Positions 1-11,623 of a DNA stretch of 53,024 bases are shown here, piece by piece (position 1 is the stretch's first letter; every line of letters begins with the position of its first letter). Location of the stretch: NCBI GenBank assembly GCA_029339195.1, contig JAPTJF010000435.1, forward strand, positions 1 to 53,024. Direction: 5' to 3'. The translations under genes and the position numbers were made by a program. Under the pieces are notes generated by a model. The model searched no databases. It had not been told where the DNA came from and was given only the letters and a program-made list of their open reading frames with translations. This DNA comes from Micractinium sp. NFX-FRZ (Eukaryota; Chlorophyta; Trebouxiophyceae; Chlorellales; Chlorellaceae).

Positions 1-75
<75 letters not shown>
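1..75. repeat. Poly-G homopolymer at window edge
   Basis: Seventy-five consecutive G bases. The run directly replaces the place where the C-terminal exons of the glucosidase II gene should follow, so it is more likely a sequencing or assembly artefact at a contig edge than biology. It is not a telomere: no TTTAGGG-type repeat is present. Confidence 0.9.
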
Positions 76-77
<2 letters not shown>

Positions 78-3000
78 AGCAGGCCCAGGCGTGGTTGCAC
101 GCCCGCGCCAGGCCACACTTGCACTGCGCACACCGCACGATCCCAGCCAGCCCAGCCCCTGCTAGTTCGCCCTCGGGTCGCCTGCTGCCCAACGGCCTGC
201 GCCACACCCCCGCACCTGTGCGGTCGACCGGCGGGGGCGCTCCTTCAGGGTCACCATGCTGCCCCCCCGCAGGTAGGAGCGGATGCTGTCCATGGTGACG
301 GGGGCGCTGCACGGGAGGGGGGAGGGGAGGGTGGGCACAGTCGAGGTCAGCAGGGGAGGGCAGGTGAAGTGGGGCGAGACGGAGCGGATGCACTCCACAG
401 TGGTTGGGAGTAATTGGGAGTAACTGAAAGTAATGTCAACAGGTCAGGCAGTCAGGCAGGCAGGCAGGCAGGCACTTGCCCCCCAGCTCCATCTCTACCT
501 CGCCTGTCTGCCCAGCCGCCTCCCCAGCTGCTGCCCGCCCCCTCCCCGCCACGCTCACTTGAACTTTCGGTTGGCGGGCTGGTCGGCGTCGGTGGCGGTG
601 CCGTCCAAAAAGTCGTACCACACGCCACCTGGCAGCAGCACCTCCACCTCGCTCACGCCCGCGTCCAGCACGGGCGCCACCAGCAGGGAGGGCCCTGCAG
701 CAGAGCAGCAGGGGCGGCAGCAGGGGCGGGAGGGGGAGCACAGTCAGGGAGCAAGGCGCACGCGAGTAAGGAAGCACCTAGAGCGAGCAGAGTCGGGCCT
801 GCAGCAATGGAGATCTCTGGCTCACACCCAGCCCAGCATAACCCCACCCGCCCGGCCCCGCCCCGCTGCCTCACCCAGCATGAAGCTGTGCTGCGTGGCA
901 AAGACGTCGGGGTCTTCCGGGAACTCGTAGAACAGCGGGCGCATGATGGGGGAGCCGGTGCCGTTGGCGGCCAGGAACTGGGTGTACAGGTAGGGCAGCA
1001 GCGCGTAGCTGCGGGCAGGGGGGCGGGGGCGGGACGGGCAGCAGAGGACGCGCATGTGGTGGTCAGTAGGGGCAACAGGGGAGCGGCAGTGAGTACTGGG
1101 TGCACAGGTAGGCCAGCAGGGCAGTGCTGCGGGCGGGCTGGGGCGGGGCGGTGCGGGGCAGGGAGGGCAGGAGGCACACACAGGTGGGCGGAATGGGGCA
1201 AGCGCTGGGTGACCCGCTGCACAGACTAAAAGCAAGTCCACGCTGCCCCCTTTGGCTGCTGGTGCTGTGCTCCCACCGCTGACGGATGGCATCCCAGGGA
1301 TATGCACAATGTCCCCGCTCATCCACCACCCACAAATTGGCATTGAGCTTGCTTTTGCCACATCAACACGTGAAAAAGAGCAGCGGTTGTCTGTTGCTCA
1401 CCGCTGGCGGATGGCGTCCCGTATGCGCGCCGTGTTCTCCTCCCCAAACAGCCAGGGCTCCCGCCGCTTGGCCTCCAGGTGGGCGTGGCCTGGTGGGGAG
1501 CGGGGGGTGGGAGAGAGCAAGTAAGCACAAGTGAGGGGGCCGGGGAGAGAGCAAAGCACAAGAGAGGGGGGCAGAGGGTGGGCAGAAAAGGTGGAGGAGG
1601 AGAGGGAGGAGTGCATGGCGAGGTGAAGGTCTGCTTTTGGACCAGCGCACACTGTAAGTAGGCCAGCCAGTGTCTTGAATGGGCCCCGCCCACCACACCC
1701 CACCAGGCCTGCACCCCCACCGCAGCCCCTGCTGCTGCTCACCACGCATGAATGGGTAGAAGGCGGCCAGCTGGTACCAGCGCACCAGCAGCTCGGTCTC
1801 GGGGTTGCCAAAGAAGCCGCCAATGTCGGCGCCTGCGCGCACAGGAGGGGTGAAAAAAATAAGTGGTGGGGTGCGGTGTGTGGGTGTGGGTGTGTGCCCA
1901 AATGGGATGGCCCATGCAATGCTTGGGTGTGCTGGGAATGATTCAAGAAAGGGTGGGACGGAACAATGACTAGGCCGGGGCTGAGTTGCATGGGGAGAGG
2001 TGTGTGGGGCATGACGAGCGGGCGGCGGGTGCCAAAGTCGCCGCGTTCGCCCAACCACATACCCAACCAACGCACCCCACCGCCCCACCCACCTGAGAAG
2101 GGCAGGCCCGCCACGTTGATTGCCAGCAGCATGGGCACAGACACCTTCAGGTGCTCCCAGTTGGCTGCAGGGGGGGGGCGGGCAGGAGGGCGGGGCAGGA
2201 GAGGAGGGAGTGCGTTGATGTGGGCGCTGGTCCTGGCAGGGGGTCTGCAGTGTGCAGCCAGCCAGACAGTTCCACCTGCAGCTGCTCAGCCACACCTTGC
2301 CCCCGGCTTGCTCTTGCTTTCGCGTGCGTGAAGAGTGGGCACCTTGCCCCCGCTGCCCCAGGCTTGCTGGTTGGTTAGCGGCACCAGCCTGCCCACACCT
2401 GCCGCAGCAGCTGGGAAACCTTTTGAGTTTTGACAGCGACTGCCTTTGCCGGCCCTTTGCCACCCACCCACCCACCCACCCTCGTTGTCCCCCGTCCAGA
2501 TGGCGCCGATGCGCTGCGTGCCGGCGAAGAAGGCGCGGGAGAGGACAAAGGGGCGGTCGCCGTCGGCGCCCCACTCCTCAAACCCGCGCTTCCTGCAGGG
2601 GGGGAAAGGGAGGGACGTGCGCGTGAGTCTTCTGTGGCGCACGGAATCCTGACCACAACCAAGCCAACTGACACCATTGTGCCAAAATCGCACAGCTTTT
2701 ACCGGGCCCTCAGTGATATGTAGCCGCGCAGAACAAGTTGGCGCATGCACATGTTGGGCAGTCCATCCCCACCCTGTCCACCCAAGAAACCTGCAACACA
2801 TAACAAGCAAGCCACGCACCGCAGGCCATCGGCGGTTGCCATGTGATAAAAGTATCCGTAGATGTTGTGCACGTCGCGGTGCTCGGCGTCGCGGTAGTGC
2901 AGGTTGTCCTTGTGCATCGTGATCTGGGCGGGGGCAGGGCAGTGGAAGGCAGGGTGCATGGCGAAGTGGTGATGTGGGAGCACGGCAGGTGTTGCGGACA

Positions 3001-6000
3001 AGGGTGGTGAGGGCTGTCCGTGTGCATCAAGTTGTGCTGAGTGGGTGCAGGGCAGTTGTTTGCAGGCGGTGGTGGGGGCGAGCGTGTGGGGGCGGCGCTT
3101 GGGGGCAGTGCTTGGCGCCCAGTGCGAGAGCGGGGGCGCAGCAGCACAGCACGTCGCAGCATGACCAGAGCATGCGTACCTCTGGTCCGTTGAACACGGA
3201 TGGCTCGTTCATGTCGTTCCAGATGTACAGGCTCTTGGTGCTGCCCTCGTACACCTGGGGCACAGTGTGGAGGCGTGTGTGGAGCGGGTGGGAGGGAGGG
3301 ATGGAGGATGTTGCATGAGCTGCCCTGCTTGCCCGGCAACAACCAGGGCGCCCTCCTGAAACCCTGCCTCGTGCACCGCCTGCCCACCTCAGTGCAGAGC
3401 TGCTGTGACCACCGCCCCCTGTGCGCTTCCATCACGCGCACCGCCCACACCCCCACCCGCCGCTCGCCTTTGTGGAGAACTGCTGCGCCCACCAGTCGCG
3501 CACGGAGGGCGAGACCATGTCGAGGTAGGAGGAGGAGCCGGGCCAGCACCAGCTGCGGAGGGAAGGCAGAGCGGTGGAGCAGGAAGCAGAGGAGGGGGTG
3601 AGCGCTTTGAGCATGCTGAGGTGAGGCGCGCCGGCCAGCACCAGATGCAGCTTGCGTCGTCCTCTAGCTGTGTGCCTCTCCCTCCGCCTCCGCCTCCCTC
3701 CCTCCCCTGCCTCCCCTGCCCAGGCTCCTCCTCGGAAGAAGAAGAAGAAGATTGCAGCGCGAGGGCGTGGGGTTGAGGGAGCCAACAGGAAACCAAGCCA
3801 CAGGCACCAGCCAGCTACCCTCCCCCTGCCCCCCTCACCCGTCAAAGTCCGCCCCCCTGCATCATACCTCCCCCTCTGGGTGCCTCCCCACCTCCTTCCT
3901 CCTCCCCCCCTGCCCCCTCACCCGTCAAAGTCCGCCCCCTCCTTGTTCTTCACGTACAGCCCCTTGTCCTCGGCCTCCTTGAAGAGGCGCCACTCGGGGT
4001 CGCGCTTGATGTGGGGGTCCACAATCGTCACCATCTGCACCCAGAGGGGTGGGTCGTAATCGAAGGTGCATAAAAGGTGGGAGAGAGAGGGTGGCTGCTC
4101 AGGGCCACAACTGAAGGGGCAGCACACAACGGCCAGCACCTGCGGCATTGAGCAACAAAAATGGTGTGTCGTATGGTAAAGGGCCGCGCATGATGTGGAG
4201 AGTCACCAACTGCAGACCGCCAGGCCAGCTAGATTTCTCAATTACCTTACCTGCTGAATCTGCTTATGGCGGTTGTTATTGGAGGGGCTCCGAAGAAGGA
4301 GACCAGCACCCCTCAGCGCGGCGCGCCCGCCCCGCAACCTTCCCATCCCACCAGCCCCAAGGCCCGCCCTCACACGCCCCGTGCCCCACCCACCCACCTT
4401 GCGCCCGCGGGAGGCCAGGTCCTCCTGCATCCGCTGCGGAGTGGGGAAGTAGGCCTGCGGGGCAGACAGGGGGCGAATTTCGGGTGGGGGAGGAGGGCAG
4501 ACGATGGAGTCTGGTGTGGGGTGCATTCACAGCGTGGTAACGGGGGGCGGCCCATGTGCGCCGGCACCGCGGCAGGGACGCGCTGCCCCCGCTGGCCAGG
4601 CCGCACACCAACCAAGCAGTACAAAAGCAGGGCGCGCACCAACCACCTCCCCTTGTTCTGTGTGCTCTGTATGAGCTCCCCGCTGCACAGCACCAGCCTG
4701 CCGGCGCCCCCACCTGGTCCCACGTGAAGTAGCGCTTGCCGTTGGTGTGCTCAATGTCCAGCCACAGCACGTCGTAGGGGATGTTGTGGGCGTCGAAGCC
4801 GCCGTCCACGGCAGACACGTCTGCAGGGGGTGGCAAGCGCACGGCATGTCGGGCAGCCAGTCAGCCAGTGGTTTAGCCGGGCAACGAGTGGGAATTTTGT
4901 GGGCCTGAGTATCGTCACCCTTGGCAGGCACGTCTGCAGGGGGCAAGGCAAGGCATGGCATGCAGCCAGTCGGCACCTGCCACGTGTTTGCAAGATCCCT
5001 GCCCCCACTCGGCCCACAAACCCACCCACCCACCCACCCTCTGCAACCCTTGCACAAGCAAGTCACCCTCAACAAAGTCACCCCTTGCACCACAGCCGCT
5101 CACCCGCCTCATCCTTGTAGTTCCACCTGCACTGGTGGTAGCCCAGGCTGAACATCTGGGGCAGCGCGGTGCCGCCCGTCAGGGCGCCCATCTGGCGCGC
5201 CAGGTCAGCGGGCCGCGGGCCCAGCAGGATGAACAGGTCCAGCACGCCGCTCTCGGCCACCCACTGCGTGGAGGAGCCGCCGTCGTCGGTTTCCACGTCA
5301 ATGTACATCTCGGCAGCGTTCAGCCTGGGGGTGGGTGGGCGGGGGTGGGTTGGTTGAGAGGGGGAGAGCGGGCAGGGCGCAGAGCGGGCATGAGTGCACA
5401 CACGGTACAAGTGGAGAGAGGGGGCGGCTGTGGAGCACTCCCTGCGTGCAGCAAGAAGCGGCATGGCTGCCAACCCAGGGGTTTGTGCAGGTGTGCCACA
5501 CGCCCGTCCTTTCCAAAGGCTAGCTCCCCGCCCGGTGGCCCCTCACCCAGGCGCTGCCCCTGCTCCCCCGCACCTGGATCCCTCCCCCCCACCCTCCACC
5601 CGCCTCACCAGAACACGCCCACGCTCTGGCCGGGGCGGTGCGCCAGCATGAGCGGGATGGCGCCATACAGGCCAAAGGGCGAGTCGGGGAGGTACTCAAA
5701 CACGTCCAGGTTGTACAGGCGGTACGGCTCTGCGGTTGGGGGCGGTGCAGGCGCGGTACAGCTGGTGAGAAGGGCCCTGAACGTCCAGGAGGCACAAGCA
5801 GTATGGCACTGCGGTACCGAACGATCCAGGCACAAGGGGATGGGCAGGTGGGGTTAGGGGAGCGGGGTCAGGGTCCGTCGCGAAGTTTGGGCCCCAAACT
5901 GCGGGCTGCGTCGCACGCTAGCGAGCCACCCTCCCACAAGCAGCAAACCACTGCCACGGCAGCGGCACGCTGCTGCCTTCCCTTGCTGCTGCAGCTCCAG

Positions 6001-7909
6001 CCACATATCGGCACCAGCAGCAGCATCAACGGCAGCAGCAGCGGCTACCACCGCCACGGCAGCACACTGCTGCCTCCCCTTGCTGCTGCTGCTCGAGTGC
6101 ACACCTGTCAGGATGCCCTCAGGGCCGCGCGTGGGGCGCAGCGCCAGGTCGGTGGCGCGCTCGGGTATGCCGTAGAGGTGGCGGGACCCCGGGAAGGCGA
6201 CGTCAAAGGAGATGGCGGTGGGGCCGCGGGGCTTGCTGTCGTGATGGGACTTAAAGTTCTCGGCCCACCAGCCCTCGGGGTCGCCCTCCTGTTGGTGGGA
6301 GGGGTGCAAGGATGCAACATGAGGAGGAGGCGCAGGTGGTTACCTTGTAAGAGAAGCGGGCCGGCGGGTGCTGCAAGGCAGGGCACTGCGTGCGCAGCAC
6401 CAGCACCAGCTGGTTCTGCTGCTGCGGTTGCTGCTGCTGCTTCTGCTGATTCCCAGCGCATCAGGGATCTGCCCCTGGCAAAGCGCTGGCACGTGCAGGC
6501 AGGCAGCCTGGGTGGTGCAGTCGGTTGAAGAATGACAACCGCGCTGGCAATATACCGCAAATGCAATATATGCCCATTTGCGTTGTCATTCTTCAACCGA
6601 ATGCCCACCCAGGCTGCCTGCCTGCACGTGCCAGCGCTTTGCCAGCCTCCCAAGCACCCCACAAAGCCATGCCCGCTGGGGCGTGCTGGAAGGAGGGGGG
6701 GAGCAGGCCGCCACGACAACATGCCACATGTGCATCTCAGCATCACCCAACCGCTGTCCCTGCCACCGCGTCACACACCCGCCCCCTCCTCACCCCCCCG
6801 GCGCACCTGCTTCTCCCTCAGGTGCTCAAACACAAAGTGCTTGGCGGCGTTCCACACCAGCGCCGGCTGCCCGCCCAGGCTGACCTCCAGGCTGACCGGG
6901 GCAAAGCGCAGCTCGGCCTCGCAGGCGGGGCCGCAGCCCAGGCGCAGCTTGGTGTGGCTGCGCTTCACCACCTCCCAGGGCTGCAGGTGCACACGGTGGG
7001 GAGGGGTGCAGTTCAGGCGGGGGGGTGTAGGCAGACGGCGGCCCAGCCGCGTCTCGGGCCAGGTCATGCAAAGCGGGCACAAGACAAAGCTCCATGCACG
7101 ATGCTGCATGCACAAGGAGCTGTACCTGTCGCACGCCTCTGGCACCCACCTGCCTGCATGCTGCCTTCACATACCTGCACGCTGCATTCACAACCAACCC
7201 TGGTGACCTGATGCCACAACCAATGCCACGCCGGCGCCCAATTGCACAACACCAACAGTTCCGTGCTGCTCACCCTTCACTGCATGCCATCATGCCTGCC
7301 CACCCCACAGCTGCCCTGCCAGCACCATCATCATCATCATCATCATCACCCCGGCCACGCAGGCCCCTGCTCCGCCCACCGTCCTCTGCCCACAAGCGCT
7401 GCCGCCGCACCGCGCACCTGCTCGCGCGCCTCCAGGCCCGGCACCAGCACATCGGGCACCTGGAAGCGCCCCTTCTCGGGGGCTTCATCAATAAAGAGGC
7501 GTAGGGTGTCTCCATATCGCGTGAGCACCAGGCGGAAGGTGCCGTTTGCGTCGGCGGTGTTGGCGACGGTGGCGGTCAGCCGCGGCCCCTCCACCGCCAC
7601 GGAGTCCTTCACCACCTCGAACGCCTCGCTGGTGTTGCCGCGCAGGCGGGTGCAGAAAGCGGAGTCCTCGCACTTCTGTAGGCAGCAAGAAGAGGGAGTG
7701 GGCAAGCAAGCAAGCAAGCGGAGAGTGGCCGATCGGCACGGGGGGACTGGGGGCGCATATACGAATTTCTGTGCTCGATGACATGCCTGGCTCGCCCCAG
7801 AGCCTGCCCGCACCTTGAACTCCTCAGCCTTGAAGGCCGTGCAGGTGAAGGCCATCGCCACCACCATGAGCACCAGCAGCGGAGCCACAGCCCCGCTGGA
7901 GCGTGCCAT
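76..7909 (-). CDS. Glucosidase II alpha subunit (GH31), 3' end missing
   Basis: ER enzyme that removes the two inner glucoses from N-glycans during glycoprotein quality control. It begins with a signal peptide (about 26 residues, start [17 protein letters not shown]). About 19 exons are visible (approximate coordinates): 7909-7814, 7677-7418, 6981-6807, 6290-6104, 5731-5610, 5327-5104, 4820-4714, 4456-4400, 4034-3919, 3553-3470, 3258-3180, 2924-2819, 2594-2481, 2168-2094, 1831-1743, 1489-1402, 1008-878, 695-556, 308-219. The GH31 nucleophile Asp lies in IWNDMNEPS (3258-3180) and the acid/base Asp in WTGDN (2594-2481). Other family blocks are [38 protein letters not shown] and RRSTAQ. The chain stops after RRSTAQ; the expected following C-terminal block (roughly 100 residues or more) is lost at the poly-G edge. 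Several introns hold decayed copies of exon edges and one holds a long hairpin (separate entries). The beta subunit, which usually carries the ER-retention signal, is not in this window. Confidence 0.93.
1085..1137 (-). repeat. Decayed copy of an exon 5' edge inside a GH31 intron
   Basis: On the minus strand this segment reads as a divergent copy of the acceptor plus exon start at 1008: copy [10 protein letters not shown] against real [10 protein letters not shown]. The AG acceptor context (ccgcccgcag) is kept, and so is the G-rich (plus-strand) flank upstream. It sits about 120 bp from the real exon edge. Confidence 0.8.
1276..1293 (-). repeat. Decayed copy of an exon 3' edge inside the same GH31 intron
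   Basis: This copies the donor side of the exon ending at 1402. The real edge reads DAIRQR followed by gtgagc; the copy also reads DAIRQR, followed by gtggga. The offset is about 126 bp. A GT donor is retained. Confidence 0.75.
4880..4934 (-). repeat. Decayed copy of the exon starting at 4820 (GH31)
   Basis: Upstream of the real exon in gene orientation. The same acceptor (cccctgcag) is followed by a translation [15 protein letters not shown], which parallels the real exon [15 protein letters not shown]. The offset is about 114 bp. The copy drifts out of similarity after about 50 nt. Confidence 0.75.
5948..6096. repeat. Tandem ~100-bp duplication in a GH31 intron
   Basis: Two similar copies, about 5948-5998 and 6048-6096, share the pattern accac-gccacggcag-cacgctgctgcct-cccttgctgctgc. 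The second copy abuts the donor of the exon ending at 6104. Confidence 0.7.
6476..6644. repeat. Long near-perfect inverted repeat (hairpin) in a GH31 intron
   Basis: The left arm 6476-6539 is the reverse complement of 6582-6644, with one small mismatch/indel zone. Pairing resumes inside the loop (cgcaaatg against catttgcg), leaving a bulge of about 17 nt on the left arm and a terminal loop of about 10 nt. The 169-nt foldback could be a pri-miRNA or siRNA precursor, or a MITE-like foldback element. I cannot see clear target-site duplications. Confidence 0.85.
7326..7349. repeat. Short (CAT)n microsatellite
   Basis: About seven tandem CAT units in the intron between the second and third exons of the GH31 gene. 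It has no coding role. Confidence 0.9.
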
Positions 7910-9079
7910 GATTGCGGGGAGTGCAGGGAGCCAGCGATCGACCAGTCGATAAAGAGCCCTGCTGCCAGAAACACCTCTTGCTGCTGCTGTCGGCTGCGCG
8001 CCGCCCTAGCAGCCACAAGCCAGAGCACCGTGGGCGCGATCACAATTGCCCGTCAGCAAGGTGGCCAGGTGGAAGGCCGTGGGCAGCTGGCGCAGGACGG
8101 CGGCGGGACGGGCCGTGCAGCGCGGGGAGGACTGCCTACAGCCGACACGGTAGGCTGCATCTGCGTGAACTAGCTGGCAAATGTGAGGTATGGCCAGAAA
8201 GAAGTGGAACATGTGCAGCTGCCTGTCGCAATGAGACGCAAGTGGCGACCGCTCCCTCTGCACAGCTTCCAGAGACGCAAGTGAGGTGACTACATGTTTC
8301 ATCATCAATGTACGTGCATCTGTAACAACAAAAACAAGTCCAAGTTTGCCTGGGGGCACGGGGGCGGATTTCATGGCTCCCATGCATGCAAACCGGCTGC
8401 ACATTCGGTGTGTGTTGCAAGGCAACACGGGTGGTGATGCCCGAGTGGGGGTGGGGGTCCCGCCTCTACCGTTGCAACCTGCCCGCCTCTCTCTGACCTG
8501 AAGCCGCAAGCAGCCTGCTAGTTGCCATAGCAGCCACCAGACTGTGTTCTCATCCCTGGGTCACCAACCAGCAATCCGTTGGTACTACATCGGCACAAAG
8601 GCGCTGCTGCTCTGATGCCCGGCTGGCGGGCTGCCACAAGACTGCCACCCCTGCACACGTGAAGCTGTGGCAGCAGCGATACCACAGCAAGCAGGGCGTG
8701 CAACTGCGACAGCATGCATATACAGTGATATGTTTGCCATTTGATTTCTGCGATCATGGCCACTGCTTGGTTTAGCTTGCCTTTCTGCGGCTCGTGTGCA
8801 CAGCTCCATCCGCTCCGGTCCGGCGGAGAAGGTGCATTTCACCCTGTGCGTCTGGTAGATGCCTGTTTGAAATGCTGATCTGCTGTTTACAAGCGCAATG
8901 GCAGGGCTGATCACTTATGAAGCACTTAGGAGGGAGGGGGAAGGGAGGTTGGGTCCGGTGGTCTAGTGCCGCTGTCAGCGGGCGGGCACAGCTGGCGGCA
9001 TTGCAGCCTGCACCTACAGGTTGCTGAGTTCGCGCAATGTCGGTGCCTCAAATCGTGCCTGTTGTGGCTTCCTGATGTC
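7910..9079. promoter_or_regulatory. Divergent intergenic region between GH31 and GT31 genes
   Basis: About 1.17 kb separates two divergent start codons, so both 5'UTRs and promoters must lie here. I see no TATA box I would defend and no convincing ORF. Both flanking proteins act on secretory glycoproteins, so co-expression from a shared promoter is possible but is inference. Confidence 0.5.
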
Positions 9080-11623
9080 ATGCTGGCGCGCCTGGGCCCG
9101 CCAGGAAGCAGGAGGCGGGAGGGCAGCCCGCTGCGGGCTCCACCTACGCGAGTGCTGCTTACGATTGCCGGTTTCCTGCTCGGGATCATATTATGGAGAC
9201 GCTCCGACCGCAGCAGCAGCCTCCGCGACATAAGCGAACGGCGCGGCGTATTGAGCACGAGGCAGCCCGTCCTGGCCTTTGTGGGCGTGCAGGTGATACA
9301 TGCATGCATGCCCCAGCGCGCAAGAAAGCCGCCCGCACCAGCAATGTTGCTGTGTCGTTGCCGCTGCAGGTGCCCGCCCGCTGCCGCCGCCGCCGCTGAT
9401 CGCCGCCGCCTCCCTCCTGCTGCTGTGCAGACGGGGTTCACAACTGACCCTCGGCCCAAATATAACTACGAGGCGCGGCGCCGGGCACTCCGGGCGAGTT
9501 GGTTCCCCGGCAGCCGCGAGGAGCTAGCAAGGTGGGGCGGGGTGGCGGCTCCTGGGTTGCAGCAGCAGAGCGGGCTGGGTCGAACGCGTGCGCTAGTCAC
9601 AGCATGTGCTGCACTCCAGTCACGTCCCTCCCGCCAGCTGTGCCTTGCCCTGCTGCAGGCTGGAGCGGGAGCAGGGCATTGTTGTGCGCTTTGTGGTTGG
9701 ATCCTCAGCGGACCCAGCGCGGGAGGCGGCACTGGGGGAGGAGGAGGGGCGGCACGGCGACTTCCTGCGCCTGCCAAACCTGATAGAGGGCTATGCAGGC
9801 CTGCCCACCAAAACGCTCACCTTTTTACGGGTGAGCGCGCGCAGCAGGGCCGGCGGATGGGCTGGAGCAGTGCACAGCACAACTGAGCAGCACCGCATGG
9901 CTAAGCAGGACCACAGCGTGCCCAGGCATGCGTAGACACCCGCATGTCTGACGGCTCGTGCGCCATGCAGCACTGCTGCTGCTGCTGCCGCTGCCGCTGC
10001 TCTGCAACCTGGCTGGGCTGCAGCAACCCTTCCCACTCTGGCCCACAAAACACCACCTCCCCATCGCCCCTGCCCCGGCTGTGCCCAATGCCTCGCTGGC
10101 GGTGCCGCACCGCCTGGCAGGCGGTGACGGAGCGTTACGATCCGCAGTTTGTCCTCAAGGTAGGTGCTTGCTGAAGTGGCGCCGCTGCTGTCGGTCCCGC
10201 TACAATCAATTTGATACATGGCATTGTCAGCACTTCGCCAGCTGTGCCGACATGACTCCAACAAAGAAAAGACTTGCTTCATTGTGCACATGCTGCTAAC
10301 CGCTGTTGCAGGCGTCGTGAGACATGACACAGCAGCGAGGCAACAGGCTGACCTTTTCGAGCTCCCAATGCTCCCAACTGCTGTGCTGCTGCCCCTTCAG
10401 GTGGATGACGACGTGTACCTGCGGCTGGACCGCCTGCCCCACGCCGCCCGCCAGTGGGGCGAGGCGGGTGCAGACTACGTTGGGTGCTTCAAGACGGGTG
10501 CCATCATGACCAGCCCGCGCTGGCGGTGGTACGAGCCGCAGCACGTGCTGCTGGGCGGGGGCTCCTACTTTGCACACTGCTGGGGCAGCGCGTACGCGCT
10601 CAGCGGCGGCGTCGCGGCTGACTTGGCGTCGATGCGGGAGGGAGCGCTGCGGCACTTTGCAAATGAAGGTAGTCAGAGGGCAGTGAGGGGGCGGGGATGG
10701 CTTGGGGTTGGGTGCGAAGATAGTGCGTGCAGCCTGGTGGGCAGCGGCTGGGGTGGGGTGGCCGCATGAGGAGGGGGCTGTGGGCTGCCTCCCTTCTTCC
10801 CGGCCAGCCTGCCCTCGTATGCTGCCAGCGGCGGCGGCTGTGCTGACACGGCTGCACAGCCTGCTCTGCCAGCCGCACCCATACACCTTGTGTGCCAGCG
10901 CCGACACTACCGGCTGCTGCTGCCGCCCTGCCGCCTGGCCAGCAGAGGCCTGCTGTGGGGAATTGCGGCACTGCATGCTTGCCTGTGAACACCGCCACCC
11001 CTCCCATTGCCAGCATCATCGCCCACAGCGCGTGCAGCGCCAACGCTAGCTGCTGCTGCCCCGCCACCTGACCCGCAGATGTTACGATTGGCGCCTGGAT
11101 GCTTGCCTTCAACACCACCCCCTTTGATGACCGGCGCATGTGTGAGGCCAACTGCACCGCCACGTCACTGGTGGTCTACAGCTTCCCCCAGTGCGCCGGT
11201 GCGTTGCGGTGGGACAAGGCGGGTGTGGGATGGGGCTGGCGATGAGGGTGGAGCTCAGCGTGGCATCCTGCCTGGCCCCGACCTCAACTCCCTGCCCACC
11301 CGCCAGGGGCACGTGTGCAGCTCGCATGGTTGCGTGCCTGCTTACCGGTGTGGGATACGGTGCAGCAAGCCTCGTGCCTGCGTGGTTGCTCCCCTACAGT
11401 TTGCTGTGCACCTGACCCGCCTGCCCGCCCACCTGCCCCTGCAGGCCTGTGTGACCCAGCAGCAGACCTGCCCCGCTTGCATGCCTCGCCTGCATGCCGG
11501 GCACCGGCCACCGATGCTGCAGCCGGCGGCCTGCCACTGCTGCCGCCCATCTTTCGGTTTGCGCGGCCACCGGGCGCTGCGGCTCAGGCAGAGGCAGATG
11601 CAGCAGCGGGTGGCGCTGGATAG
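9080..11623 (+). CDS. GT31 galactosyltransferase, hydroxyproline O-galactosyltransferase-like
   Basis: Type II Golgi membrane enzyme of the beta-1,3-galactosyltransferase superfamily. Exons 9080-9292, 9431-9531, 9659-9830, 10121-10159, 10401-10668, 11079-11198 and 11445-11623 join in frame to 363 residues. One membrane anchor (VLLTIAGFLLGIILW, residues ~25-39) follows a short Arg-rich cytosolic tail. The stem leads into the fold: RALRASWFPG, then GIVVRFVVGSS, then the metal/UDP-binding VDDDVYLRL (residues ~176-184), YVGCFKTGAI, WYEPQHV, GSAYALSGG and EDVTIGAWM. The CxKxG and WYEP blocks are those of plant HPGT proteins, which put the first galactose on Hyp of arabinogalactan proteins; that substrate is inferred. 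The start was chosen as the first ATG giving a short tail before the anchor; an in-frame ATG at 8966 is possible. The C-terminus is Cys/Pro/Ala-rich. A candidate Hyp-rich acceptor protein lies at 36993-40764. Confidence 0.88.

Noticed and set aside
1..75. Poly-G as telomere or centromere sequence
   Set aside because: Green-algal telomeres are TTTAGGG-type; a pure homopolymer does not fit.
414..1229. 271-codon plus-strand ORF
   Set aside because: Opposite conserved GH31 exons; no motif.
10669..11078. Possible exon echo in a GT31 intron (tgcggcactgcatgcttgc near 10965)
   Set aside because: Similarity to the exon end at 10668 is too weak and too short to separate from chance.
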